A DNA stretch of 64,000 nt from Phormidium tenue FACHB-1052 (GTDB taxonomy: Bacteria; Cyanobacteriota; Cyanobacteriia; Phormidesmidales; Phormidesmidaceae), in assembly GCF_014696675.1 (NCBI RefSeq), contig NZ_JACJQN010000021.1, positions 1-64,000 of the forward strand. The letters are read 5' to 3'. This document shows, one piece after another, positions 46,931 to 56,891 of the stretch; positions within the stretch are counted from its first letter, which is position 1; every line of letters starts with the position of its first letter. The notes beneath the pieces are model-generated. The model was not told where the DNA came from. It worked only from the letters and a program-made list of their open reading frames with translations, and did no database searches. A program made the position numbers and the translations under genes.

Positions 46931-48103
46931 TTAGGAAAGGCGATCGAGGGCCATCGCCGCGATCGCGCTATCCGCCTCACCCACCACGGTTTGGGCAAAG
47001 CGCTGGGCAACCGGCGGTAGATATACAAAGGGAGCGCTGAACCCGGCCATAACGTGTAAACCGTCTACGCCAGGAATGGCTCCTACCAGCGGTAACCCGT
47101 CGCGGCTAAAGCTAACTCGACAGCGCCGCCAGGTACCCGGCACATCCGCCAGGGCAGGAATTTGGGCCGCCATGGCAGACCGCATAGTGCGATCGCTCTC
47201 CACCCCATCTAGCTCTGCATCCAGATCGGTCAGCGTGCGGCTGATCTGGCCCAGGCAGACATGGCCGTCTACAAACTGAATCGCCCCGCTGTCGAGAATG
47301 GCAGGAGTTAGCTCATGGCCCGGCTGATCCCACTGCCCGTCGATATCGGGCTGACTTGCCTCAGATTCCTGCCTAAAGCGCTGGGTCTGGGCAGGCATAA
47401 TCAGCGATCGCAGCCTGAAATCGAGCGGCGGTGTCTCGATCAGCTCGGCGTGGGTGTAGTAGAGCGGAATATTGACCTGGGCCTGGTGCAGCAGCGCTCG
47501 GCTAAAGGCCCCTGCCGCCACCAGAACATTCTTGGCCGGGCAAGCCTGCTCAGTGGTTAAAACGCCCGTGACGCGATCTTTGATCCGCACCACATCCACC
47601 ACAGCCGCAACCATGCGGGTGCCGCCCAAGCGCTGAAACGCCTGGTTGTAGGCGCTGACCAGGGCCACTGGGGAAACATGGCCATGGCGCACGGTGAAAG
47701 CTCCGGCGATCGCATCCCGATTCAGCAGCGGCTCCAGCTCTTGGGCCTCGGTGGCCGACACAAAGATCGGCGGCGTCGCGCAATGGGCATAGGCTGTGGC
47801 GGCGGCCTCAGGGTCACCGTCCGCCGCCAGGGTCAGCACCAGATCTAGCTCGCGGAACTGGGTATCGGCCTCCAGTTCTTCGCTGAGCTGGCGCTGCTTG
47901 GCAATGCCCTCCTGGCAGAGCTGCTGGGTGAGGGCCGTGCTGCCCGACCAGTAAGGGATGCCGCCGTAGCTGTAGCGGGTAGCGTTGCCGGGCTCTAGGG
48001 CGCGATCGATGAGTAGCACAGACAGCCCCCGGTGGGCCAGTTCGTAGCTGACCGCTGCCCCCACCAGACCGTTGCCGACCACAATCCAGTCAAAGGTTTG
48101 CAT
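46931..48103 (-). CDS. FAD-dependent DAO-family oxidoreductase
   Basis: A 390-residue protein with FAD-binding VVGNGLVGAAVSYELAHRG (GxGxxG near residue 10), ending with GLHVMAGFSAPFVYLPPVAQRFA, typical of D-amino-acid/glycine oxidase-like enzymes. Substrate not predictable. Confidence 0.9.
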   Translation of the reverse strand: MQTFDWIVVGNGLVGAAVSYELAHRGLSVLLIDRALEPGNATRYSYGGIPYWSGSTALTQQLCQEGIAKQRQLSEELEADTQFRELDLVLTLAADGDPEAAATAYAHCATPPIFVSATEAQELEPLLNRDAIAGAFTVRHGHVSPVALVSAYNQAFQRLGGTRMVAAVVDVVRIKDRVTGVLTTEQACPAKNVLVAAGAFSRALLHQAQVNIPLYYTHAELIETPPLDFRLRSLIMPAQTQRFRQESEASQPDIDGQWDQPGHELTPAILDSGAIQFVDGHVCLGQISRTLTDLDAELDGVESDRTMRSAMAAQIPALADVPGTWRRCRVSFSRDGLPLVGAIPGVDGLHVMAGFSAPFVYLPPVAQRFAQTVVGEADSAIAAMALDRLS

Positions 48104-48193
48104 AGTTACTAACGAAGGTTTAGGGGAGCGGGTTTAGGGTTTAAGGGAACAGCAGGTTCCTCGCCTGCAACCATAGACCTTATACCTAAAACC

Positions 48194-48850
48194 TTAGGCG
48201 TAAATCTGACTGAGGATAATCCGCAGGCGATCGTAGTCGTCTTTCAAGAAAATGCTGAGGGTACGGCCCGCCTGCACCAGCCAGGAGCGATCGAGCTTGC
48301 GAAGCTGGTAGCCCTGGCGCAACACGGCTGCCACCAGGCTGTCTACTGGGGCGCTGCCCATGGCCAACAGGGTTCTTAAAAAATCGAGCTGCTCGGTAAA
48401 CTCAATCACGACTTCAGGAGAGCAGGCATACACCCCCTGGTGCACCTGGGGTGGCCGGGGCGGCAGGTGTTGAAAGATTGGCCCCTGGGGTCGCCCAGCC
48501 AGGTCGGGGGCACGAAAGCCCACGATCGCTGCCTTAAACTCGGTCTTGAGCATGGCAAAAATCTGCGGCTGCTGCTGGCGCAGATCTTCAAGCGACAGCC
48601 CCAGCGCCCGCGCCCGATGTACGGAGTCAATTGGGCTGGTGGTGGCGTGATAGACCACCCCATAGACGGTGTTGCCCGACTCCTCATCCAGGGCGGTGAC
48701 CCAGCTGCCAAAGGGGGGCATGGCCGAAAACGCCAATGCCTCAGGCTCTAGGCACTGGGCCAAAAATTCGGTAGTGGCGGTTTCAATCACCTCGGCGATG
48801 TGATTGGGCTGCCGCGCTGGGGCCGTGGTCTGGGGCAGAGGTAAGCGCAT
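48194..48850 (-). CDS. Conserved cyanobacterial protein, HAS-barrel-like
   Basis: A 218-residue protein. The first 80 residues contain FGSWVTALDEESGNTVYGVVYHATTSPID, which resembles the HAS-barrel found at the start of HerA-type proteins. The rest (about 85-218) is helical. It starts eight bases after the ndhS stop and is probably co-transcribed with it. No function known. Confidence 0.75.
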   Translation of the reverse strand: MRLPLPQTTAPARQPNHIAEVIETATTEFLAQCLEPEALAFSAMPPFGSWVTALDEESGNTVYGVVYHATTSPIDSVHRARALGLSLEDLRQQQPQIFAMLKTEFKAAIVGFRAPDLAGRPQGPIFQHLPPRPPQVHQGVYACSPEVVIEFTEQLDFLRTLLAMGSAPVDSLVAAVLRQGYQLRKLDRSWLVQAGRTLSIFLKDDYDRLRIILSQIYA

Positions 48851-48858
48851 GGCGATAC

Positions 48859-49044
48859 CTAGCGCCGCTTGCCAGAACTCACCGGCTCCAGCTCAGACAT
48901 CTCAAAGGTGACCAGCTTATCCCAGTTGCCGCCCTCAAACAGCACCGCTACCTTGCCGTCAGTAATGCGCTGCACCAGACCCTGAAAACCGTAGTAGGTA
49001 TCGTTGATGTTGATCACCGTAACCGGAGCCCCAGGAAAAATCAT
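48859..49044 (-). CDS. ndhS: NDH-1 complex subunit NdhS
   Basis: A 61-residue SH3-like protein (formerly DUF3252). The sequence [32 protein letters not shown] is the family core. Family knowledge: NdhS is the ferredoxin-binding subunit on the stromal/cytosolic side of the photosynthetic NDH-1 complex in cyclic electron flow. The gene heads a two-gene unit with the HAS-barrel-like gene. Confidence 0.93.
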   Translation of the reverse strand: MIFPGAPVTVININDTYYGFQGLVQRITDGKVAVLFEGGNWDKLVTFEMSELEPVSSGKRR

Positions 49045-49288
49045 GATACTAATACTTTTGAGCTGCCCCTACAGTTTAAGGCAATGTGCTGAACTGGCCT
49101 ATTACTGCCAGCGGATTTCGTACTTAGAGCCGGTTGGTGTCAAGGGATCGACCAGTGGCCAGGGCAAGATTTTCCCTGAGTTTTAGCGTTGCTCTGTGAG
49201 CGATCGCCCCCTACGCTACCCAACCTGCGTCGGGCCGAGTCTTTCTTGGCCAGAGCGTTATGCTAAAGCTCTAGCCCTGTACTACCCT

Positions 49289-50128
49289 ATGAGCCAAACC
49301 TATAAAGCCACTGGCATCAACCTCAAGGCCATGCCCCTAGGGGAAACCGATCGCCTGCTGACCATCCTTACCCCCGAGATCGGGCTGGTGCGGGCGGTGG
49401 CACCAGGGTCGCGCAAGCACCAATCGCGGCTGGGCGGACGCAGCGATCTCTTCGTCATTAACGAATGCTTGGTGGTGAAGGGCAAGCGGCTCGACAAGCT
49501 CATTCAGGCCGAGACTGTACGCACCTTTCCTGGGCTGAGTCGGCACCTATCCCGACTCACAGCCAGCCAGTATCTAGCGGAGGTCGTGTTACTGATGGCT
49601 CTCAGCGATTCTCCCCAGAGCGATCTGTTTCACGTCTTTGTGGAACATCTAGAACGGCTGGAAACGGCATCGTCAGGGGCAGTGCTAGCGGCCCTGTGCC
49701 ACGGGTTATATCACCTGCTGGCCCTGTCGGGGGTGGCTCCAGAGGTTCACCGATGCACCCTCAGCCGGAATGAGATTGTGCCCAATCTACTCGACCCCGC
49801 CTGGCGAGTAGAGTTTAGTTCCGAAGCGGGGGGACTGATACAGACCGACGGGGCCACCCAGCTCGGTGAGGGGCAAGGCCACTACGGTCAACCCACCAAA
49901 CGCCCCCTGTTGCTCACCGCCACCGATGTCGCCTTACTCCAACAGCTCACCAAGCCAGAGATTTTATCCACCCTACCCATGGGGCTAGAGAGCCCAAGCT
50001 CCCAGACCGGAAAAACCCAGCAGCTATGGGCACGAGTCGAGCGGCTTCTGCGAGAATATACTGAGAACTACTTTGAACGTCCCATTCGGTCGGCGGCTTT
50101 GGTTGATGTCTGTTTAGCTACCCTTTAA
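49289..50128 (+). CDS. recO: DNA repair protein RecO
   Basis: About 279 residues from ATG 49289 (MSQTYKATGINLKAMPLGETDRLL); the longer frame from GTG 49196 adds 31 residues that family members lack. OB-fold N-terminus (GINLKAMPLGETDRLLTILTPEIGLVRAVAPGSRKH) and C-terminal helical domain; the usual zinc cysteines of the C-terminal half are not evident. It mediates RecA loading in the RecFOR pathway. Confidence 0.92.
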   Translation: MSQTYKATGINLKAMPLGETDRLLTILTPEIGLVRAVAPGSRKHQSRLGGRSDLFVINECLVVKGKRLDKLIQAETVRTFPGLSRHLSRLTASQYLAEVVLLMALSDSPQSDLFHVFVEHLERLETASSGAVLAALCHGLYHLLALSGVAPEVHRCTLSRNEIVPNLLDPAWRVEFSSEAGGLIQTDGATQLGEGQGHYGQPTKRPLLLTATDVALLQQLTKPEILSTLPMGLESPSSQTGKTQQLWARVERLLREYTENYFERPIRSAALVDVCLATL

Positions 50129-50175
50129 ACTGCTGGATATTGCGCCGCCCAGTGCCCAGGTTCGTTGGTTACCCC

Positions 50176-51648
50176 ATGCTCCGTGAGTTTGAAGCTAATA
50201 CAGAGGCTACCAAGGCAAACCATTTGCCCCAGGCAGAGGATCGAGGGTCTGGCCATGGCACCGACCTAGGCACTGGGGCAGACTCCGCAACCCAAACCGC
50301 CACTTTGCCCGCTGCTTCTGCATCTGAGGCTACTGACCCAGAGCCTGAGAATGGGTTTCGGGCCATTTTCCGAAACCGCAATTTTTTGATTTTGTGGACA
50401 GGGCAGCTGTTTTCCCAGCTCGCCGATAAGGTCTATCTAGTGCTGATGATTGCCATCATCGCCGCCCGGTTTGATACCCCAGGGCAGAGCATCAGCGGCT
50501 GGGTGTCGGCGGTGATGATTGCCTTTACTGTACCGGCGGTGCTGTTTGGGGCGCTGGCGGGGGTGTTTGTAGACCGCTGGCGCAAGCGTCCGGTGCTGGT
50601 GTGGTCTAATCTGCTGCGCGGCGGCCTGGTGATTGCGCTGCCCTTAGGGATTTGGCTGACGGCGGGTTGGGGGCCAGTGATGGGACTGCCGGTAGCCTTT
50701 TTGCTGCTGCTGGTCGTCACGTTTTTGATCTCGACCCTGACTCAGTTTTTTGCCCCGGCAGAGCAGTCGATTATTCCCCTCATTGTGGCCGAAGGGGATT
50801 TACTCTCGGCCAACTCGCTCTATACCACCACCATGATGGCCTCGGTAATTGTCGGTTTTGCCGTGGGGGAACCGATTTTAGCCCTGGCCGATCGCTTAAT
50901 GCTGCTGCTCGGTATCGCCAACAACGGCCCGGCGATTTTGGTCGGCTTGAGCTATATGGTGGCCGGGCTGTGCCTGATGACGATGGATCCCGGAAAAGAG
51001 AATTTATCCGCTGCTCACGAAGATATATCTCAATTTTGGGCTGACATCAAAGATGGATGGCGCTATTTAGGGGAGCAGGTGCAGGTGCGGGTGGCGATTA
51101 TTCAGCTGGTGCTGCTGTCGTCGGTGTTTGCGGCTCTGGCGGTGCTAGCGGTGCGTCTGGCGGAGATGATTCCGGCCATTAAGGCGTCGCAATTTGGCTT
51201 TTTGCTGGCGGCGGGTGGCCTGGGCCTGGGCCTGGGGGCCGTGCTGGTGGGAAATTTTGGGCCACGCTTTCCGAGGCGCTACCTGAGTCTGTGGGGTGCC
51301 CTGGGCATGGGGGCGTGCCTGATTGCCCTGGCCTGGACAACCCAGCAGTTGTGGGCCTCGATGGCGATTATTGCCATCCTGGGGCTGTGCGGTGCCTTCG
51401 TCGGCATACCGATGCAGACCCTGATCCAAGAAAAAACGCCGGAATCTATGCGCGGCAAGGTGTTTGGCTTACAGAACAACATGGTCAATATTGCCCTCAG
51501 CCTGCCCCTGGCCCTGGCTAGCGTGGTAGAAGCACACCTGGGTTTGGCCAATGTTTTTGTCGGCATGGGAGCCTTGGTAGGACTAGGGGGAGTTGTAACC
51601 TGGTATATTGCCGATACGGCAATGAGAAAGACCCAGGCCCCGGGCTAG
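50176..51648 (+). CDS. MFS transporter
   Basis: About 490 residues from ATG 50176 (MLREFEANTEATKANH). A 55-residue polar N-terminal extension precedes ten to twelve membrane spans, starting FRNRNFLILWTGQLFSQLADKVYLVLMIAIIAA. FVDRWRKRPVLVW is the MFS motif-A-like loop. Substrate unknown; resembles MFS enterobactin/permease-like exporters of the enterobacterial EntS/MFS_3 group. It follows recO by 47 bases. Confidence 0.88.
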   Translation: MLREFEANTEATKANHLPQAEDRGSGHGTDLGTGADSATQTATLPAASASEATDPEPENGFRAIFRNRNFLILWTGQLFSQLADKVYLVLMIAIIAARFDTPGQSISGWVSAVMIAFTVPAVLFGALAGVFVDRWRKRPVLVWSNLLRGGLVIALPLGIWLTAGWGPVMGLPVAFLLLLVVTFLISTLTQFFAPAEQSIIPLIVAEGDLLSANSLYTTTMMASVIVGFAVGEPILALADRLMLLLGIANNGPAILVGLSYMVAGLCLMTMDPGKENLSAAHEDISQFWADIKDGWRYLGEQVQVRVAIIQLVLLSSVFAALAVLAVRLAEMIPAIKASQFGFLLAAGGLGLGLGAVLVGNFGPRFPRRYLSLWGALGMGACLIALAWTTQQLWASMAIIAILGLCGAFVGIPMQTLIQEKTPESMRGKVFGLQNNMVNIALSLPLALASVVEAHLGLANVFVGMGALVGLGGVVTWYIADTAMRKTQAPG

Positions 51649-51746
51649 GTTTCATTTTTTTACCAAAGGCAGATCTGCGGGCTTGGCGATCGCGGCGGCA
51701 TTTTGCTGGCGCTAGTTTAGGTTGTTAACGGATAACGCTGGACAGC

Positions 51747-52904
51747 ATGCACATCGCGTGGCTTGGCAAGAAATCGCCCTTTTGCGGCAACGTTACCTAT
51801 GGCCGAGAGGTCACCAACGCGTTGCTCGAACGCGGTCATCGGGTGACGTTTCTCCATTTTGCCCAGTCTCAAGATGGCCACAGCCGGGGCAGTTATGCGG
51901 AGCGATCGCAGGAAGTTCCCCTCCCCTTTCTGTTCAAATCGCAGATTCTCACCATTCCTTCTCTGAAGTCAGGAAAGCTGCTGGCCGAGGCGCTAGAGCG
52001 CATCCAGCCCGACGTAGTGCATGCGTCGCTGACCCTATCGCCGCTCGATTTTCGACTGCCCGAGATCTGCGCCGAGCTAAATATTCCCCTGGTGGCCACC
52101 TTTCACCCCGCCTTCGATCGCCGGGTGCGCAGCATAACGTCAGGTACCCAGCACCTCACCTACCAGCTCTACGCCCCCTGTCTGGCCAACTACGATCGCG
52201 TCATCGTCTTCTCCGATCTCCAGCGCGATCTGCTGACTAAGCTTGGAGTGCCCGACGATAGGCTAGTTGTGATTCCCAACGGGGTCGATACCCGCCGCTA
52301 CTCGCCGGGTCCATCGGCGGTGAAGGCCGATCTCTACGCCCGCCAGCTGTTTGTCTACCAAGGGCGCGTTTCGCTGGAGAAGAATGTGGAGGCGCTGCTG
52401 CGGGGCTGGCGGCAGGCCGATATGGGGCCAAACTGCAAGCTGGCGATCGTCGGTAGCGGCCCCCTAGAGGCGTCGCTAAAGCGCTACTACGGCGACGAGG
52501 ACGACATTATCTGGCTGGGCTACCTGGCTAACGAGCAGCGCCGTATCGACATCTTGCGGGCGGCGGATGGGTTTATTTTGCCGTCGCTGGTGGAGGGGCT
52601 GTCGCTGTCGCTGCTGGAGGCGATGGCCTGCGGTACGGCCTGCATTGCCACCGATGCCGGGGCCGATGGCGAAGTGCTGGCGGAGGGGGCGGGCATTGTG
52701 CTCGACACCCAGCGGGTATCAACTCAGCTACAAACCATTCTGCCGATTTTGCGCGACCATCCCGAAATTACTCAGCTTTTGGGGCATAAGGCCCGCGAGC
52801 GGGTGCTCCAGCGCTATACGTTGAAAGACAATATTTCAGCCTTAGAAGCTATGTATAGCCAGGTGACGGCGGAACAGCGCCTGATGTGTGGGCAGCGAGC
52901 CTAA
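51747..52904 (+). CDS. Family-4 type glycosyltransferase
   Basis: A 385-residue GT-B enzyme. N-terminal half MHIAWLGKKSPFCGNVTYGREVTNALLERGH and C-terminal donor-binding half with RVSLEKNVEALLRGW and the ExxxxxxxE-like FILPSLVEGLSLSLLEAMACGTACIATDAGADGE. Family-4 retaining glycosyltransferases make glycolipids or polysaccharide. A role in galactolipid synthesis is possible but not shown. Confidence 0.9.
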   Translation: MHIAWLGKKSPFCGNVTYGREVTNALLERGHRVTFLHFAQSQDGHSRGSYAERSQEVPLPFLFKSQILTIPSLKSGKLLAEALERIQPDVVHASLTLSPLDFRLPEICAELNIPLVATFHPAFDRRVRSITSGTQHLTYQLYAPCLANYDRVIVFSDLQRDLLTKLGVPDDRLVVIPNGVDTRRYSPGPSAVKADLYARQLFVYQGRVSLEKNVEALLRGWRQADMGPNCKLAIVGSGPLEASLKRYYGDEDDIIWLGYLANEQRRIDILRAADGFILPSLVEGLSLSLLEAMACGTACIATDAGADGEVLAEGAGIVLDTQRVSTQLQTILPILRDHPEITQLLGHKARERVLQRYTLKDNISALEAMYSQVTAEQRLMCGQRA

Positions 52905-53147
52905 AGGAGAGAGTGGGTTATGGAAGGGGGGTGGGGGCGATCGCCCTACCACTTCACCCGCCGTTCACCTGTCGCTCCGCCGTAACCAGTGCCCACCCGT
53001 GGCAAGCTACTCTTTTGGGGTGAGTTACATCCATAACCGTCCTTGGCTGTCCCCTCAAAGCGACGATGCGGATGGTGCAGCATTGGTATGATGGAGTACG
53101 TCTTGATCGCTTCAACAAACCCATCATCATTACCACCAAAGTTCTAT

Positions 53148-53453
53148 CTAAAAAGAGAGCTCTGGGGTTGTAACGGCAACCCCGCCACCGTAGACGTCAT
53201 AGGTGACATCCGTAGTTTGAGACACTTTGATCTGCATTCTGGCGCGTGCAACTGAGCCAGTCCCGACTGATAACTGTTTATAGTCTGAGCCGTTAAGAGT
53301 TTGTTTTTGGCTATCGAATCCCAAAAAACCTACGCCGTAACGAACTTTGATTGAAGCACCAACAGGAAGTTTGAAAAAGGCCTTTCCATTGGCATTCCAA
53401 AAGCTTTCCACAGTTCTCCAATCTCCTGCCTCAATACGCTTGGTACGAATCAT
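53148..53453 (-). CDS. Small beta-rich protein of unknown family
   Basis: A 101-residue protein with AAGGAG nine bases before the ATG. The sequence is rich in alternating residues (FFKLPVGASIKVRYGVGFLGF, VARARMQIKVSQTTDVTYDVYGGGVAVT), suggesting a beta-sandwich. No signal peptide. It lies 238 bases downstream of another small beta-rich gene on the same strand, in a locally A+T-richer stretch. Function not recognized. Confidence 0.7.
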   Translation of the reverse strand: MIRTKRIEAGDWRTVESFWNANGKAFFKLPVGASIKVRYGVGFLGFDSQKQTLNGSDYKQLSVGTGSVARARMQIKVSQTTDVTYDVYGGGVAVTTPELSF

Positions 53454-53691
53454 GATTTCATTCTCCTTATAGTTGCGATCGAAAACTAAAGTAGCCTAGA
53501 CCTCAACACCAAGATTTTTTCTCATCTGCTGCATTGCAATGGTTAACCGAGAGCATGCCACTTTTGAAAAAGAGTTTTTTACTCATAGGCTGAAACGCTT
53601 TATATGTAGACTTTCAGCCACCTCGCTGCATTAATACTCCAGTCAAGCACCTTTCAAAGTGACATGCATCCTGGTTAACTGCACCCTAATA

Positions 53692-54021
53692 TTAGGGTCT
53701 CACGTCATAGGTAAGGACGTAGTCGGCACCGTCAAGCGTGAAACTGGCGCTGGAGTTTTCTACCGGAGTATCACGAATTACAACCGTACCGAGATGATCG
53801 TTGTAGTCGGGCCAGCGTCCCAAGTCCAAATCCCATAGTTTAACCTTAGCTCGGACGGTGAACGGGAGTTCGTCGTTAATCTCGAAGACCTCGCCGTTGT
53901 TCATATTCTCTCGGTAAGTTTTGCGGCCAGCGTTGGTAAACACTTCTAGAAGGCATTCATCCGAGCCAAAGGTGTCTTCAGTTTCGTTACAGGTAAGCGA
54001 TTTGATGAATAGAGACGCCAT
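53692..54021 (-). CDS. Small C2-like beta-sandwich protein
   Basis: About 109 residues from ATG 54021, with AGGAG seven bases upstream, so the longer frame from 54141 is rejected. The pattern IKSLTCNETEDTFGSDECLLEVFTNAG, FEINDELPFTVRAKVKLWDLDLGRWPDYNDHLGTVVI recalls a small C2-like domain seen in bacterial secreted or toxin-associated proteins. No signal peptide. Pairs with the 101-residue gene downstream. Family and function uncertain. Confidence 0.72.
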   Translation of the reverse strand: MASLFIKSLTCNETEDTFGSDECLLEVFTNAGRKTYRENMNNGEVFEINDELPFTVRAKVKLWDLDLGRWPDYNDHLGTVVIRDTPVENSSASFTLDGADYVLTYDVRP

Positions 54022-54296
54022 GGTATTTCTCCTAATTTTGGCAAGGGAGTTGTTGTAATACTGAGCAGCCCTTACCAACCCACTCGATATCACAGAAACA
54101 ACCGAATGCTGTGAGTTCTCAATATATAGCTCTCTAGGCATTCAACGAGTTTGAAGCTCTTCGTTGGTTCGTTTCTATATCCAATATGGAACATGCTATT
54201 CAACGGTGGTATTACCCGTGAGGGTACTTTTGGAGTCTCTGCGATTTCACTTCACCAATGACTTAACAAGCCAACTATGTACAGAACACAGAGCCG

Positions 54297-54551
54297 ATGT
54301 TTGAATACCTTGAACTAGACGCTAGCGGTGCGTCTAGTTTGCCACCGTCTCACTCTGCGAAAGCTCAGCCCCGACCTGAGCGGGTGCACTACCGTCTCTA
54401 CGGAAGTCTTGCAGGTATAGACCGCACCATCAAAATCCTCTATGCCTACGGCTACGCCGACCCCAACGACTGGAGCGACCCCATCCCCGTGCTGCCCAGC
54501 GCAGATGATTCAGACTTGATAGACCACTACGATCGCTTGCCTAAGAGCTGA
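54297..54551 (+). CDS. Small conserved cyanobacterial protein
   Basis: An 84-residue protein with the core [37 protein letters not shown], which I associate with a short cyanobacterial family of unknown role. Its end overlaps the uvrB stop codon convergently by 25 bases, which is unusual but tolerable. No strong ribosome-binding site. Confidence 0.65.
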   Translation: MFEYLELDASGASSLPPSHSAKAQPRPERVHYRLYGSLAGIDRTIKILYAYGYADPNDWSDPIPVLPSADDSDLIDHYDRLPKS

Positions 54552-56530
54552 TCGCGCAGCGATTTAATGCGATCGCGAAACTTAGCCGCTTCCTCAAAGT
54601 CGAGGTTCTTGGCGGCCTCTTTCATCTGCTTCTCAAACTGGCTAATCAGTTCAGGAATTTCTTCCAGGGGCAGCTCTTCTTTGTGCTCGTAGACCTCTTC
54701 AAGCTCGTGGGCACTGAGTCGGCGAGAGACTTCTAGAAACGACAGAATCGAGTTGCTGTTGCGGCGAATAATTGAGGTGGGCGTAATGCCATGGGCCTCG
54801 TTATAGGCGGTTTGGATGGCGCGGCGACGTTCGGTTTCGCTGATCGCCTTGGCCATGCTGTCGGTGAGGTTATCGCCGTAGAGAATTGCCTGACCGCTAA
54901 TGTGGCGGGCGGCGCGACCAATGGTTTGAATCAGCGATCGCTCGGCCCGCAGAAACCCTTCCTTATCGGCATCTAAAATTGCCACGAGGGAAACTTCCGG
55001 TAAATCCAACCCTTCCCGCAGCAGGTTGACCCCCACCAGCACGTCGTAGAGCCCTTCCCGCAGGTCTTGGATGATCTCAATCCGCTCGATGGAGTGGATC
55101 TCGGAGTGCAGGTAGCGCACGCGAATGCCGTGCTCGTCGAAGTAGTCGGTCAGGTCTTCGGCCATGCGCTTGGTCAAAGTGGTGATCAGCACCCGCTCTT
55201 GCCGCGCCGCCCGCTCCTTGATTTCGCCCAGCAGGTCATCAACCTGGCCTTCGGTGGGGCGCACAAAGATCTCTGGGTCGAGCACCCCGGTGGGGCGAAT
55301 GATCTGCTCGACCACCTTATTTTGGGAAATCTCCATTTCCCAGTTGCCGGGGGTAGCGGAGACAAAGATGCACTGGTTCACCTTCTCCCAAAATTCTTCG
55401 GCTTTGAGGGGGCGGTTATCGGCGGCGCTGGGCAGGCGAAAGCCGTGGTCGATCAGCACCATCTTGCGGCTGCGATCGCCGTTGTACATGCCGTGAATCT
55501 GCGGAATGGTGACGTGGGACTCGTCAATCACCAGCAGCCAGTCTTTGGGGAAGTAGTCGAGCAGACACTCGGGCGGTGACCCCGCCTGGCGACCGGCTAG
55601 GTGGCGGGCGTAGTTTTCCACCCCGTTGCAGTAGCCCACCTCGCGGATCATCTCCAAGTCGTAGCGGGTGCGCTGCTCTAGCCGCTGGGCCTCCAGTAAC
55701 TTCCCCTCCTTCTCTAGCTCCGCCAAACGCTCTAGCAGCTCATCTTTAATCGCCTGGCAGGCTTCTTCGATGCGATCGTCCGGGGTGACAAAGTGCTTGG
55801 CCGGGTAGATGCTGATGCCTTCCATGCTTTGCAGAGTGGCTCCGGTGATCGGGTCAACGTAGCGCACGGCGTCGATCTCGTCGCCAAAGAACTCGATGCG
55901 GATGATGCGGTCTTCGTAGGCGGGGCCGATCTCCAGCACGTCGCCCTTGACGCGAAACTTGCCCCGGCCCAGGTCTAAATCGTTGCGCTCGTACTGAATC
56001 GAGGCCAGGTCGCGCAGCACCTGGCGCTGGTTGACCTCCATGCCCACGTGCAGCGGAATCGAGGCTCTCAGGTATTCTGACGGAATCCCTAGACCGTAGA
56101 TGCAGCTGATCGAGGCGACCACAATCACATCTTTGCGCTCAAACAAAGAGCGGGTGGCCGAGTGCCGGAGCATGTCGATCTCGTCGTTGATCGAGGCGGT
56201 CTTGGCGATGTAAGTGTCGGTGGTGGGAATGTAAGCCTCGGGCTGGTAGTAGTCGTAATAGCTAATAAAATATTCGACGGCGTTGTCGGGGAAAAACTCG
56301 CGCAGCTCGTTGCAGAGCTGGGCGGCGAGGGTTTTGTTGTGGGCCAGCACCAGGGCGGGTTTGCCAATGTTGTCGATGACGCGGGCGATGGTGTGGGTTT
56401 TGCCCGTGCCCGTGGCCCCCAGCAGAGTTTGGTACTTGGTCTTGTCTTGCAAAAACTGGGTCAGGCCTGCGATCGCCTTGGGTTGGTCTCCAGCAGGTTC
56501 AAAGGGAGCCTGAATGTTAAAGTCGCCCAT
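54527..56530 (-). CDS. uvrB: Excinuclease ABC subunit B
   Basis: A 667-residue helicase-like UvrB of nucleotide excision repair. Walker A GATGTGKT (about 38-45), beta-hairpin region [11 protein letters not shown], helicase motifs [47 protein letters not shown], and the C-terminal UVR domain ([29 protein letters not shown]). Complete. Confidence 0.97.
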   Translation of the reverse strand: MGDFNIQAPFEPAGDQPKAIAGLTQFLQDKTKYQTLLGATGTGKTHTIARVIDNIGKPALVLAHNKTLAAQLCNELREFFPDNAVEYFISYYDYYQPEAYIPTTDTYIAKTASINDEIDMLRHSATRSLFERKDVIVVASISCIYGLGIPSEYLRASIPLHVGMEVNQRQVLRDLASIQYERNDLDLGRGKFRVKGDVLEIGPAYEDRIIRIEFFGDEIDAVRYVDPITGATLQSMEGISIYPAKHFVTPDDRIEEACQAIKDELLERLAELEKEGKLLEAQRLEQRTRYDLEMIREVGYCNGVENYARHLAGRQAGSPPECLLDYFPKDWLLVIDESHVTIPQIHGMYNGDRSRKMVLIDHGFRLPSAADNRPLKAEEFWEKVNQCIFVSATPGNWEMEISQNKVVEQIIRPTGVLDPEIFVRPTEGQVDDLLGEIKERAARQERVLITTLTKRMAEDLTDYFDEHGIRVRYLHSEIHSIERIEIIQDLREGLYDVLVGVNLLREGLDLPEVSLVAILDADKEGFLRAERSLIQTIGRAARHISGQAILYGDNLTDSMAKAISETERRRAIQTAYNEAHGITPTSIIRRNSNSILSFLEVSRRLSAHELEEVYEHKEELPLEEIPELISQFEKQMKEAAKNLDFEEAAKFRDRIKSLRDQLLGKRS

Positions 56531-56573
56531 AGGTCAGCAATCGGTACAAAGACACTACTACGCTTTTTCAATA

Positions 56574-56834
56574 ATGACCGATCTCAAAGGAATTGGTGAA
56601 ACCAACGAGGGTGTCTGTCCGAATCTCACCCTAAGGGGGCGGGGATGCCTATGGGTTGAGCTGCACGGTGGTACCGTCGCCGTTAAAAGCTCCGCGATCG
56701 CGCTGACCGCCTACGCTGGAGAGTTCGACCACCAGCAGGCGATCGCGGCTGGGTTTCAAACGCACATGACCAAGCCTGTCGAGCCAGACCAGCTAATCGA
56801 GGCGATCGCCGCCTTAGTGCAGCCAAACCCTTAG
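56574..56834 (+). pseudogene. Remnant of a hybrid histidine kinase/receiver protein
   Basis: An open stretch reads [13 protein letters not shown], the end of a histidine-kinase ATPase domain, joined directly to [43 protein letters not shown], the C-terminal half of a receiver domain (with the conserved Lys of the KP motif). The kinase core, the phospho-Asp part of the receiver and the linker are absent. So an internal deletion has fused two ends of a former multi-domain sensor. Preceding residues ([14 protein letters not shown]) have no family character. Unlikely to function. Confidence 0.8.
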
Positions 56835-56891
56835 CTCTATTGGGTAAAGGTTTGACGCCGTGTCTTTTGACAAAATCTTGGCTGGCAAGGC

